Origin: Chitinophagales bacterium
GTDB taxonomy: Bacteria; Bacteroidota; Bacteroidia; Chitinophagales; UBA2359
Assembly (NCBI GenBank): GCA_041392475.1
Contig: JAWKLZ010000002.1
Location: forward strand, 1,496,501 to 1,560,500
Reading direction: 5' to 3'
DNA length: 64,000 nucleotides
Positions 26,652 through 34,648 of the stretch are shown in pieces; within the stretch, counting starts at the first letter, position 1; every line of letters begins with the position of its first letter. The position numbers were made by a program, and so were the translations under genes. The notes beneath the pieces are model-generated. The model did no database searches, was not told where the DNA came from, and saw nothing but the letters and a program-made list of their open reading frames with translations.

Positions 26652-27534
26652 CTCAATAAGCCAAAAACCAGCTATCGGCGACTGGATAATTTTGTTGGTG
26701 ATTTCGCTGATCTGGGGTAGTTCATTCATTTTGATGAAAAAAGGCTTGGTTGCATTTCCTCCTACCCAAGTGGCTTCAATGCGTATTTTCTTGACTATGT
26801 TGACCATGAGCCCTTTTGTAGTGATGTCTTTAAAGCGGGTATCCCGAAAAGATTTGCTGCCAATTGCAGTGGTTGCCATCATGGGCAATGGTTTCCCTCC
26901 TTTTTTGTTTACCGCTGCTCAAATGCGCCTAAATAGTTCAGCAGCAGGCGTTCTCAATTCGCTCACTCCTGTTTTTGTTTTCCTTTTGGGGGTTTTATTC
27001 TTCAAAATGGCTTTTAAATGGAAACGTTTGATAGGTGTTTTTGTAGGGTTTATGGGAGCGGTGATTTTGATTCTATTTGCCACCCCTCATAGTCAAACAG
27101 GCGAAAGTGAATACATTTATGGTTTGTATGTTATTTTAGCTTCGCTGTGTTATTCGGTTAGTGTCAATGTGATGAAAACGTATTGTCAGAACATTCATCC
27201 AATTGCGCTAAATATGACTATTTTTATGATACTTGGCCCTTTTGCAGGGATTTATTTATTCAGCACCAATTTTGTAAGTATTTTTCACGACAATCCAATG
27301 GCATGGCAATCATTTGGATATATAGTCATTTTAGCAGTATTTGGAACAGCCCTTGCGACTATTTTGTTCTTCAAATTGACACAAAGAACAGACGCACTTT
27401 TTTCTTCAACAGTGACTTACCTTATCCCGATTTTTGCTGTTTTATGGGGTTTTTGGGATGGGGAAATGATAGGATGGAGTTATTTAGTAGGTTTGACTTG
27501 TATCTTAACAGGAGTATATTTGGCGGGGAAATAA
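26644..27534 (+). CDS. EamA-family (DMT) transporter
   Basis: The 296-residue protein has ten membrane helices in two repeats, with EamA signatures 'LIWGSSFILMKKGLVAFPPTQVASMRIFLTML' near the N-terminus and 'TYLIPIFAVLWGFWDGEMIGW' near the C-terminus. Family members export metabolites or drugs; substrate unknown. Its ATG lies inside the last codons of obg (8-bp overlap), so the two genes are translationally coupled. It is followed by a 12-bp perfect inverted repeat (27554-27565/27573-27584). Confidence 0.9.
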   Translation: MNNSISQKPAIGDWIILLVISLIWGSSFILMKKGLVAFPPTQVASMRIFLTMLTMSPFVVMSLKRVSRKDLLPIAVVAIMGNGFPPFLFTAAQMRLNSSAAGVLNSLTPVFVFLLGVLFFKMAFKWKRLIGVFVGFMGAVILILFATPHSQTGESEYIYGLYVILASLCYSVSVNVMKTYCQNIHPIALNMTIFMILGPFAGIYLFSTNFVSIFHDNPMAWQSFGYIVILAVFGTALATILFFKLTQRTDALFSSTVTYLIPIFAVLWGFWDGEMIGWSYLVGLTCILTGVYLAGK

Positions 27535-27553
27535 ACATATAATGAGAAATAAA

Positions 27554-27584
27554 AAGAGGGAAGAAACACCACTTTCTTCCCTCT
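27554..27584 (+). terminator. Hairpin after the EamA gene (possible terminator)
   Basis: AGAGGGAAGAAA (27554-27565) pairs perfectly with TTTCTTCCCTCT (27573-27584) across 7 bases. There is no T-run on the plus strand, so termination is likely but not certain. Confidence 0.5.
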
Positions 27585-27647
27585 GCAATCATAAAAAAAT
27601 TGCACCCAGTATAATATATCCAAAATTAGAAGTAAAACAGTGCAGTC

Positions 27648-27679
27648 TTTGTGACTATTATCACAGTTCATTATTTTTG
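27648..27679 (+). promoter_or_regulatory. Promoter with good -33/-7 match for the lipoprotein gene
   Basis: TTTG (27648-27651), 20 bases, TATTTTTG (27672-27679): the best match to the Bacteroidota pattern seen in this window. The ATG at 27712 is 33 bases after the -7 box. Confidence 0.6.
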
Positions 27680-27711
27680 TTATTTCAATTTTTGAATAAA
27701 ATCATTTTAAA

Positions 27712-28608
27712 ATGTTACAACGATTATTTTTCTTATTCATAATTATCAATCTGTTCTTTACAGCTTGTCAAACAGGGGAGAATGCAGATACTTCAGCAGA
27801 AACTACCGAAACTTCAACAGAAAATGAAGTGGCTGGATCTGCTAATCCAAATATCAAGTCGCTCAAAGAAGCTGCTAAAGATCAGCAACAAATCACCCGT
27901 GCCAAGACAAAAGAATTGCAGGCAGAGGAAAAAGGAGGGGCAAAAAATATTGCATTGCAGAAAAAACAGGCACTAACAGTAGAAGGTAAGAGTGATTCTA
28001 AACTTTCAGAAGGGAATCAAATTAAGATAGACAATCAATCTACAAAAGAAAGACTGATGCAAAATCTAAGACAAAGAAAGCAGGAGCTAAGGGATACCAA
28101 TATTCCACGTCCGTCTGAGGACTTTATAAAAGGTACGAGAAGTTTATACGATATTGATTTAGAAATTGTTAAATTGAGTAAAAAAGCAGTGGCAGGCTAT
28201 GATAGAATTGGTGAAGCGAATATTGTAGATAACTATTATGCCTATGTTTCACCCGATAATATTTGGGGCGGTCCCTATCCAATCAAAAAAGGAGAAGAAA
28301 CAAAAGAAACGGTTTTGGAGGATGTAGTTGTGTTTGAAGCCATCTACAAGGCAAAAGAAATGCGTGATGGAGCAAAGCCTGATATAAAGATTACCGAAAT
28401 ACAGTTTGCCAGCAAAGCTGCTGCAGAAGATGCAATCCCTAAACTAAAAGCCTTGTCTAATGCCATCTTTGAAAATCCAAAACACATCAATACTTTTTGG
28501 CAAGATGACAACCGTTTTTACATCGTGGAGACACGTGCTGCAAGTTTTGAAGATGTGTATGACAGAGCAAATAAGGTGTTTTACTATACTGTCACGAGTT
28601 CTAAGTAA
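27712..28608 (+). CDS. Putative lipoprotein, unknown function
   Basis: The 298-residue product has a lipobox (LFFTAC, Cys19) and then a low-complexity region rich in T/E/K/Q (about 20-145, 'AETTETSTENE', 'QQQITRAKTKELQAEEKGG'). From about 160 there is a folded domain: 'DYYAYVSPDNIWGGPYPIKKGEETKETVLEDVVVFEAIYKAKEM...ASKAAAEDAIPKLKALSNAIFENPKHINTFWQDDNRFYIVETRAASFEDVYD'. The last part, with an 'AAEDAIPKLKAL' helix then a strand, resembles a SPOR/peptidoglycan-type ferredoxin-like fold only loosely. No family assigned. It has its own promoter and is followed by an inverted repeat. Confidence 0.7.
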   Translation: MLQRLFFLFIIINLFFTACQTGENADTSAETTETSTENEVAGSANPNIKSLKEAAKDQQQITRAKTKELQAEEKGGAKNIALQKKQALTVEGKSDSKLSEGNQIKIDNQSTKERLMQNLRQRKQELRDTNIPRPSEDFIKGTRSLYDIDLEIVKLSKKAVAGYDRIGEANIVDNYYAYVSPDNIWGGPYPIKKGEETKETVLEDVVVFEAIYKAKEMRDGAKPDIKITEIQFASKAAAEDAIPKLKALSNAIFENPKHINTFWQDDNRFYIVETRAASFEDVYDRANKVFYYTVTSSK

Positions 28609-28621
28609 ATATAAATGATAA

Positions 28622-28696
28622 AACTGCATGATTGTGGAATTGTGAAAGGGTAGAATTTTATCTAAAAAATTCACATAGTTCCATAATCACACAGTT
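28622..28696. repeat. Imperfect inverted repeat upstream of the DUF445 gene
   Basis: The arms 28622-28646 and 28670-28696 are reverse complements with several mismatches (AACTGCATGATTGTGG versus AACTGTGTGATTATGG on the opposite strand). The right arm continues into a G-poor CACAGTTCTGCAATTACTCAA stretch that ends 16 bases before the next ATG. Confidence 0.65.
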
Positions 28697-28726
28697 CTGC
28701 AATTACTCAATTACCCAGTTTCGGCT

Positions 28727-29944
28727 ATGCTCACATTCCTCCAAAGCCAACAAGATATATTGTTTTATCTACTAATACCGATTATAAGCGCATTGGTGGG
28801 TTGGGGAACAAATGTATTGGCACTCAAAATGACTTTTTACCCTACCGAATTTTGGGGAATTCCACCTTCATTGGGTTGGCAGGGCATCATTCCTTCAAAG
28901 GCGGGAGTGATGGCAGAAAAAGCAGTGGATTTGATGACGAGTAAACTGATTGACATCCAAGAAATGTTTGCACGTATGAATCCAGACCAAGTAATAGAAG
29001 AAATAGGTCCAGAACTTCAAAGAATCAACGAAACCATCATTGAAGAAGTGATGCGGTCACAGTTGAACATGGCGTGGAAACTGGTGCCGTCACTTGTCAA
29101 AAAACAGATTTACCAACAAGCAGCAGCAGAAATGCCCTTCTATGTCAAAGAATTTATGGAAGAAATGAAGGTGCATATAAAAGAGTTATTTGATGTCAAG
29201 CAGATGGTTGTAGCCTCTTTGACCCGTGACAAAGATTTATTGAACAATATATTTTTGAAAGTTGGTGACAAAGAATTTCAATTCATAGAGCGTTCGGGTT
29301 TGTTTTTTGGGTTCTTATTTGGCTTACTTCAAATGGGAATTTGCCTCTACTACAATCCACCCTGGATGCTTCCATTGGCAGGTGTATTGGTTGGTTTTGC
29401 AACCAACTGGCTGGCATTGAAGCTAATATTTGAGCCTTTGGAACCCAAAAAAGTAGGTCGATGGACATTGCAGGGCTTGTTTATGAAACGACAACAACAG
29501 GTTGCTACCGAATATGCCGCTATCATTACCGCCAATATCCTCACTGTCCCCAATATTTTTGAAGCCATTCAAAGAGGGCCTGCTGCGAATCAACTCACCC
29601 AATTGATTCAAAAATATGTGGACAAAGCAGTAGATGCTGTTGCAGGAGACATCAAAGAAACCATTCAATTGAGCATTGGAGGCAAGCGTTATCAAGTCGT
29701 TAAAAACATTGCGTGTTGGAGTATGGTGCAAGAACTGCCAATGATTATCGGACATGTATATGAATATGCCGAAGAAGCATTAGACATTGAGAATACCCTG
29801 AGTTCACGCATGATGGCATTGCCGCCCGTTGAATTCCAAGGGTTTCTAAGACCTGTTTTTCAGGAAGACGAGGCAAAATTGATTGCAGTAGGAGCTTTTT
29901 TAGGAGGTTTGGCAGGATTGATGCAAGCCTATTTTTTCTTTTAG
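28727..29944 (+). CDS. DUF445 membrane protein
   Basis: The 405-residue protein has DUF445 features: the N-terminal membrane helix with 'SALVGWGTNVLALKMTFYPTEFWGIPPSLGWQGIIPSKAGVMAEKAVDLMTSKLID', then a long amphipathic helical region, a central helical hairpin of membrane segments ('GLFFGFLFGLLQMGICLYYNPPWMLPLAGVLVGFATNWLALKLIFEP'), a second copy of that motif ending 'GLFMKRQQQVATEYAAIITANIL', and a C-terminal hydrophobic stretch. The two 'G.GTN.LALK' / 'GFATNWLALK' motifs indicate internal duplication. Function unknown. Its stop overlaps the stop of the convergent Rieske gene by 4 bp. Confidence 0.85.
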   Translation: MLTFLQSQQDILFYLLIPIISALVGWGTNVLALKMTFYPTEFWGIPPSLGWQGIIPSKAGVMAEKAVDLMTSKLIDIQEMFARMNPDQVIEEIGPELQRINETIIEEVMRSQLNMAWKLVPSLVKKQIYQQAAAEMPFYVKEFMEEMKVHIKELFDVKQMVVASLTRDKDLLNNIFLKVGDKEFQFIERSGLFFGFLFGLLQMGICLYYNPPWMLPLAGVLVGFATNWLALKLIFEPLEPKKVGRWTLQGLFMKRQQQVATEYAAIITANILTVPNIFEAIQRGPAANQLTQLIQKYVDKAVDAVAGDIKETIQLSIGGKRYQVVKNIACWSMVQELPMIIGHVYEYAEEALDIENTLSSRMMALPPVEFQGFLRPVFQEDEAKLIAVGAFLGGLAGLMQAYFFF

Positions 29945-30972
29945 TTTAACAAGATAGGCGCAACTGCTGTCCCTTCTGGATGCGGTTTTGGATGCACATA
30001 GACCTTCGTTCCCACCAATTTTACATTGTATGTGCTGACCTTTTCTGTAAACGGAGGAGGTGAACAGCCATTTTCGGGCAGGTATTGATAGCCATGCCAC
30101 GGGCAGGTAATGCAGCCATCCACGATTTTACCCTCGCCCAATGGACCATTTTGATGTTTACATATATTGTTGATAGCCGAAAGCTTGCCATTGTATTTAA
30201 AAACTGCAATATTCTCCCCTTCAATAAGTATCACTTTTGCCCGATTTTCTTCAATGTCTTTTACGTCACAAACCGCTACAAAACCATCCATGATTTGAGG
30301 TTTGATTTTGTTTCTTTTTACTTCTACAAATGCTGTGGTGAGGTGCAAAAACAAGATTGTAAACATTCCAACTGCCAGCATTAGCACTCCAACTTGTGAA
30401 TTTTCAACTTGAAAAGTACCCAACATCACGTGCATCACAATCAGAAAATAAGCTACATACACCATCATATGTAGGCTTTTCCACAAACGTGGCGAAAGGT
30501 TGTGTAGCCAAAAATCGTGACTACTCACTGCCATGAAAAACAATATCAAAAGCCCCAAAAAACCGAGTGTTTGGAAAGGGAATTGACTCAAGGAATCGTA
30601 ATGCGTATTGGATGTAAATACAGACAAAAGCGGCGACACATTCCCCAATGCGTGAAATTGAATGATGTTGAAAATCCCATGTATCAAGGCAATCAAAAAC
30701 ATACTCACCCCTAAATGTCGGCGGTTGTAGAGCAAGGGCAAAAAACGAGGATTCAAGCGGCAAAGTGGGCCAATGACTAATATGATATGCAGCAGCAAAA
30801 AAGCCAGACTTCCCGTAGCTCTAATGACAATGGTTTCGGCAGTAATGTCAGGATACCATTGCAGCTGCATCACACCAAAAACGACTAAGTACAGGAGTAT
30901 AAAACCCCAAAGCACTATATCATAGATTTTTTTTTGTCTTGTCCAAATAACGGTTTGGTAAGTAACACCCAT
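29941..30972 (-). CDS. Ferric-reductase-like heme membrane protein with C-terminal Rieske [2Fe-2S] domain
   Basis: I use the ATG at 30972 (343 residues); the frame opens at a TTG 30 bases upstream. The N-terminal 210 residues contain about six membrane helices with several histidines that could bind b-heme ('FLLLHIILVIGPL', 'HLGVSMFLIALIHGIFNI', 'LWKSLHMMVYVAYFLIVMHVML'), as in ferric-reductase/MsrQ-type proteins. Residues 225-343 are a Rieske domain: C271-x-H273 and C290-x2-H293 (CKHQNGPLGEG, CPWHGYQY). It probably passes electrons between membrane heme and a cytoplasmic or periplasmic partner. Partner unknown. Convergent with DUF445. Confidence 0.9.
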   Translation of the reverse strand: MGVTYQTVIWTRQKKIYDIVLWGFILLYLVVFGVMQLQWYPDITAETIVIRATGSLAFLLLHIILVIGPLCRLNPRFLPLLYNRRHLGVSMFLIALIHGIFNIIQFHALGNVSPLLSVFTSNTHYDSLSQFPFQTLGFLGLLILFFMAVSSHDFWLHNLSPRLWKSLHMMVYVAYFLIVMHVMLGTFQVENSQVGVLMLAVGMFTILFLHLTTAFVEVKRNKIKPQIMDGFVAVCDVKDIEENRAKVILIEGENIAVFKYNGKLSAINNICKHQNGPLGEGKIVDGCITCPWHGYQYLPENGCSPPPFTEKVSTYNVKLVGTKVYVHPKPHPEGTAVAPILLN

Positions 30973-31030
30973 GTTGTAATAATAGAATTGGTTTATAATC
31001 AAAGAAATAAAAACGCTTCTGCGAAAAATT

Positions 31031-31483
31031 TTACTTCAATTGTACCTCCAAATATACTTCTCCTGCAATTTTATCATAAAACAATAGGATGAATGTTTTT
31101 TGATAGGTCATAGAAGGGTTCAAATTGAAGCGGTATGTACCTTTGCTTTCCAATATTCCCAAAAACAGTACATCGTTTACTTTTTTTGAAGATTTGTCTG
31201 AAACGTATAAATGTGTGGAAGGTCGAGTTAGTGCATTTTTTACAACAACTTCTATTTGTTTCAAACCCAAAACATTGTCTTCCCGAAGCTGAATATCAAA
31301 TTGGGGAGTGTTGCGAATACTTACTATCTTTGCGAGTGGAATGGGTAAGGTGGCAGGAAAATTTTGGTTGACCATTACCTGCGATGTAGGAATAAGACTA
31401 TAAGCAGTAATAAACCCCAAGGGCAGTAAAACAGTCAATACCAACCACATCCATTTGTGTCGTTTTCGCAACTCAGGAATCAT
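31031..31483 (-). CDS. Membrane-anchored hypothetical protein
   Basis: I use the ATG at 31483 (150 residues, MIPELRKRHKWMW), which gives a basic N-terminus and a single transmembrane anchor (about 11-32, 'MWLVLTVLLPLGFITAYSLIP'). The soluble part is beta-rich ('FDIQLREDNVLGLKQIEVVV', 'TRPSTHLYVSDKSSKKVNDVLFLGILESKGTYRFNL', 'FILLFYDKIAGEVYLEVQLK'). No family recognised. It lies 58 bp upstream of the Rieske fusion on the same strand and may be its accessory protein (context inference). Confidence 0.7.
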   Translation of the reverse strand: MIPELRKRHKWMWLVLTVLLPLGFITAYSLIPTSQVMVNQNFPATLPIPLAKIVSIRNTPQFDIQLREDNVLGLKQIEVVVKNALTRPSTHLYVSDKSSKKVNDVLFLGILESKGTYRFNLNPSMTYQKTFILLFYDKIAGEVYLEVQLK

Positions 31484-31594
31484 TTTTGACCTTGTTTTTT
31501 TAGTGAATGACAAAATAAACAAAAAATCCTATATTGCCTTTATCTTTTTCCGTTAGTCAAACTAGAAAATGATTATCCCATTTGATTTAAAAAA

Positions 31595-32041
31595 ATGCAA
31601 ATCATGAAAAATATATTTCTTTTTGTTCTATTTCTGGGCATATACCATCAAACCACATTTGCACAAAACGACTTCAACAATTCGGGGAACAGTCCTATGT
31701 TTGGTGCTGGACTTGGGCAAGTACATATAGAAGCAGCTCCTGAGATTGACCAATTATTAGAAATGCACAAACAGTACAATCTGCGACATTCTACGGTGCG
31801 GGGATTGCGTGTTCAGATTATTCAAAATACAGATAGAGAATTGGTTACAAAAGAAAAGTCGAAATTTCTACGCCTTTATCCCGACATCCATATTTATGAA
31901 TCCTATGACCAGCCTTTCTTCCAATTAAGGGTAGGAGATTTTGAAAATCGATTTGATGCCTATCGAGTTTACCAAATGCTCAAACCAACCTTCAATGTGG
32001 CATTTATTGTGCCTGACATGGTAAAAGTATCGGAACTCTAA
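31595..32041 (+). CDS. Periplasmic SPOR-domain protein
   Basis: The 148-residue protein has a signal peptide (cleavage after TFA; second ATG at 31604 is equally possible). Residues 75-145 form a SPOR domain: 'HSTVRGLRVQIIQNTDRELVTKEKSKFLRLYPDIHIYESYDQPFFQLRVGDFENRFDAYRVYQMLKPTF', a short ferredoxin-like fold that binds peptidoglycan, especially denuded glycans at division sites. The 'RVGDFENRFDA' segment is the typical RNP-like strand. No catalytic domain accompanies it. The downstream M20 gene starts 99 bp later after G-poor short repeats. Confidence 0.85.
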   Translation: MQIMKNIFLFVLFLGIYHQTTFAQNDFNNSGNSPMFGAGLGQVHIEAAPEIDQLLEMHKQYNLRHSTVRGLRVQIIQNTDRELVTKEKSKFLRLYPDIHIYESYDQPFFQLRVGDFENRFDAYRVYQMLKPTFNVAFIVPDMVKVSEL

Positions 32042-32090
32042 ATGATGGTAAAATGGAATGATTGAGTAATGGTGTGATGGCGAAATGGAA

Positions 32091-32134
32091 TCTCACAATT
32101 CTGCAATCTCACAATTCCGCAACCCCACAATTCT
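32091..32134 (+). repeat. 16-bp direct repeats just before a start codon
   Basis: TCTCACAATTCTGCAA (32091-32106), TCTCACAATTCCGCAA (32107-32122) and a partial third copy CCCCACAATTCT (32123-32134). The repeats are G-poor on the coding strand and end 6 bases before the ATG at 32141. Confidence 0.9.
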
Positions 32135-32140
32135 CCTCTG

Positions 32141-33337
32141 ATGAAAAACAAGATTCAACAACTCATTTCTGATAGCTTCCAAGAAATCATCGACATTCGC
32201 CGACATATTCATGCGAATCCCGAACTTTCTTTTCACGAATACAAAACTTCGGCATTCATTCAGCAGAAACTCACCGAATTTGGAATTCCGTTTGACAACA
32301 ACATTGCTGAAAATGGAGTCGTTGGTTATATTCGAGGCAAAAAACCCAATAAAAAAGTGGTTGCGCTTCGAGCCGATTTTGACGCTTTGCCGATTGAAGA
32401 AGCAAACGATGTGCCTTATAAATCCCAAAATCATGGAGTAATGCATGCTTGTGGACACGATGCACATACAGCGAGTTTATTGGGAGCAAGTAAAGCATTG
32501 AAACACATTGAAGGAGAACTAGAAGGAACGGTGAAGTTGATATTTCAACCTGCCGAAGAACGCCTTCCTGGGGGTGCTTCTTTGATGATTAAAGCAGGAG
32601 TGTTGGAAAATCCTACTCCTTCAGGTATTTTGGGACAGCATGTTCACCCAATTTTAGAGGCTGGAAAAGTGGGTTTTTGTCCAGGAATGTCAATGGCTTC
32701 TGCCGATGAAATAGACATGACTATTTATGGTAGTGGAGGACATGGTGCAATGCCACATACTACTGTTGATCCTATTGTGATTACATCACACATCATCACC
32801 GCTTTGCAGCAAATTGTTAGTCGAAATTGCAGCCCAATCATTCCCTCGGTGCTGACTTTTGGCTACATCCAATCGAAAGGTGGAACTTACAATATTATTC
32901 CCGATGCGGTGTCCTTGAAGGGAACTTTCCGAACGATGAATGAAGAATGGCGTTTTGAAGCGCACAAACTCATGACCAGAATGGCAACAATGATGGCGAC
33001 AAGTATGGGTGGCAAGTGTGATTTTGATATTGCAGTGGGCTATCCGTTTTTAATAAATGATACTAACCTCACCAATCGCTGCAAAGAAGCGGCTATCGAA
33101 TATCTGGGTAAAGAAAATGTGGTTGATATTCCTCAGCGCATGACCTCCGAAGATTTTGCTTATTATACCCAAGAAATCAAAGGTTGTTTTTACCGTTTGG
33201 GCGTTCGCAACGAAGCCCGTGGTATTACTTCGGGTGTACATACGCCGACCTTCAATATTGACGAGGAAGCCTTAAAGGTAGGGGCGGGTGTGATGGCTTG
33301 GTTGACGGTCAAAGAGTTAGCAAGTGCAAAAATTTAG
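32141..33337 (+). CDS. M20D amidohydrolase (N-acyl-amino-acid hydrolase / hippurate hydrolase-like)
   Basis: A 398-residue M20 metallohydrolase: 'IRRHIHANPELSFHEYKT', 'KVVALRADFDALPIEE', the metal site 'MHACGHDAHTASLLGAS', 'FQPAEER', 'GQHVHPILEAGKVGF', a dimerisation lid domain ('IYGSGGHGAMPHTTVDPIVI'), 'IPQRMTSEDFAYY' and 'HTPTFNIDEEALKVG'. Family members cleave acyl groups from amino acids or hydrolyse indole/hippurate-type conjugates using two zinc or manganese ions. The substrate is not determined by sequence. No signal peptide is present, so it is cytoplasmic. An intricate hairpin region follows. Confidence 0.92.
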   Translation: MKNKIQQLISDSFQEIIDIRRHIHANPELSFHEYKTSAFIQQKLTEFGIPFDNNIAENGVVGYIRGKKPNKKVVALRADFDALPIEEANDVPYKSQNHGVMHACGHDAHTASLLGASKALKHIEGELEGTVKLIFQPAEERLPGGASLMIKAGVLENPTPSGILGQHVHPILEAGKVGFCPGMSMASADEIDMTIYGSGGHGAMPHTTVDPIVITSHIITALQQIVSRNCSPIIPSVLTFGYIQSKGGTYNIIPDAVSLKGTFRTMNEEWRFEAHKLMTRMATMMATSMGGKCDFDIAVGYPFLINDTNLTNRCKEAAIEYLGKENVVDIPQRMTSEDFAYYTQEIKGCFYRLGVRNEARGITSGVHTPTFNIDEEALKVGAGVMAWLTVKELASAKI

Positions 33338-33343
33338 TAAAAA

Positions 33344-33430
33344 AGAAAAAATAACTTCCCTGCCGAAATTCCCCTTTTAGAAGAGGTGAAGGGAAGGAGG
33401 GCAGAGAAATCGGGGAGTTATTTTTTTACC
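33344..33430 (+). terminator. Complex inverted-repeat terminator after the M20 gene
   Basis: An outer stem AAAAATAACT...AGTTATTTTT (33346-33356 with 33414-33425) encloses a second set of mutually exclusive pairings: CTTCCCT (33355-33361) with AGGGAAG (33390-33396), or CTGCC with GGCAG (33400-33404). The 3' side ends in seven T residues. Confidence 0.6.
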
Positions 33431-33719
33431 ATTACTTAACTCGATATTTTTATCAAACTTTGCTCATATTTCTATTCTTTCCTCTTACTTAAATGGGGTA
33501 AGAAACGCATTTTTTTTTCGTAAAAAGAGGGTATTGCTCCATATAAAACGATATAAACTCACCTTGCCTTCAATATTATTCAAATATACTTTTTGATTTA
33601 TATCACCTCTATTGTGTTACTAAATTTATTCCTAACGTCTATATAGAAATAGACTCATCATTGAATTACTCACCCAACAATGACGGAATAAGCCATTAAC
33701 AGGTTAAAAACCCATTACT
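33431..33719. other. Intergenic region upstream of the MscS-like channel
   Basis: About 290 bases of A/T-rich sequence between the terminator and the ATG at 33720. I see no open reading frame of interest, no RNA gene and no clear promoter pair. Confidence 0.6.
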
Positions 33720-34571
33720 ATGCAAGAAGAACTCCACAACCTCACAGACGTTTTCATGTCCTCCCTCCAAACCTTTACGCAGGTGTTCATGAGTGCCTTA
33801 CCCAAAGTAATAGGAGCAATTTTTCTCTTATTATTTGGATGGATATTTGCCAAACTGCTTTCGTTTACCATAGGTAAATTATTGAAAATCATTAAATTTG
33901 ACGAACTTGCTCAAAAGGTGAATACCCAAGCGATGCTCAACAAAGCCAATATACAATCTACACCCTCCAATTTGGTGAGCAAGTTTATTTATTGGATTAT
34001 TATGCTGTTGGTCTTGGTGATGGCTACCGATACGCTTGGATTGCAGGTAGTATCACAAGAAATCACCAAGTTGATTAGCCTGTTACCAACCTTGTTAAGT
34101 GCCGTTATTTTGTTCATTATTGGCGTTTACATTGCCACTTTTATCAGAGATGTGACAAGGGCAGCTACTTCCACGCTTTCGATTGGAGCAGGAAAAGCTA
34201 TTAGTAATGTGGTGTTTTATTTTTTGGTGACAATTGTGACATTGACCGCATTGAAGCAAGCCAACATAGATACAAGCGTGATTACCTCCAATGTCACCTT
34301 GATTTTGGGTGCATTTTTAGGTGGTGCAGCTTTGGCCTATGGTTTGGCGGCGAGAAATGTCTTGACGAATATGTTGGGCGCATTTTTCAATCGCCGAAAA
34401 TTCACGAGAGGACAGTATATTGAAGTAGCAGGTGTTTCGGGTAGGGTTGTGGACATAGACAATATTTCAATTACCATTGCAACGGAGAATGAGGATTTGG
34501 TTATTCTTCCCGCAAAAATATTGCTGGATGAACAAGTGCGGGTCAAAAAAATATCCCCTAAAAATTCGTGA
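33720..34571 (+). CDS. Small mechanosensitive ion channel (MscS family)
   Basis: A 283-residue MscS-type protein. It has an amphipathic N-terminus, four predicted helices (about 20-45, 85-110, 125-150, 165-185), then the pore helix and beta domain of MscS: 'LILGAFLGGAALAYGLAARNVLTNMLGAFFNRRKFTRGQYIEVAGVSGRVVDIDNISITI', ending 'LVILPAKILLDEQV'. The glycine/alanine-rich pore helix and the 'GRVVDI..ISI' strand are diagnostic. It opens on membrane tension to release solutes in hypo-osmotic shock. It lies 77 bp upstream of an unknown envelope gene pair on the same strand. Confidence 0.9.
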   Translation: MQEELHNLTDVFMSSLQTFTQVFMSALPKVIGAIFLLLFGWIFAKLLSFTIGKLLKIIKFDELAQKVNTQAMLNKANIQSTPSNLVSKFIYWIIMLLVLVMATDTLGLQVVSQEITKLISLLPTLLSAVILFIIGVYIATFIRDVTRAATSTLSIGAGKAISNVVFYFLVTIVTLTALKQANIDTSVITSNVTLILGAFLGGAALAYGLAARNVLTNMLGAFFNRRKFTRGQYIEVAGVSGRVVDIDNISITIATENEDLVILPAKILLDEQVRVKKISPKNS

Positions 34572-34648
34572 CCGAAAATCGAGGAACAGTCTATACGAGG
34601 CATTTCAAATTTTATTAAATTAATTAACTAATCATATATTTTTAGCAT

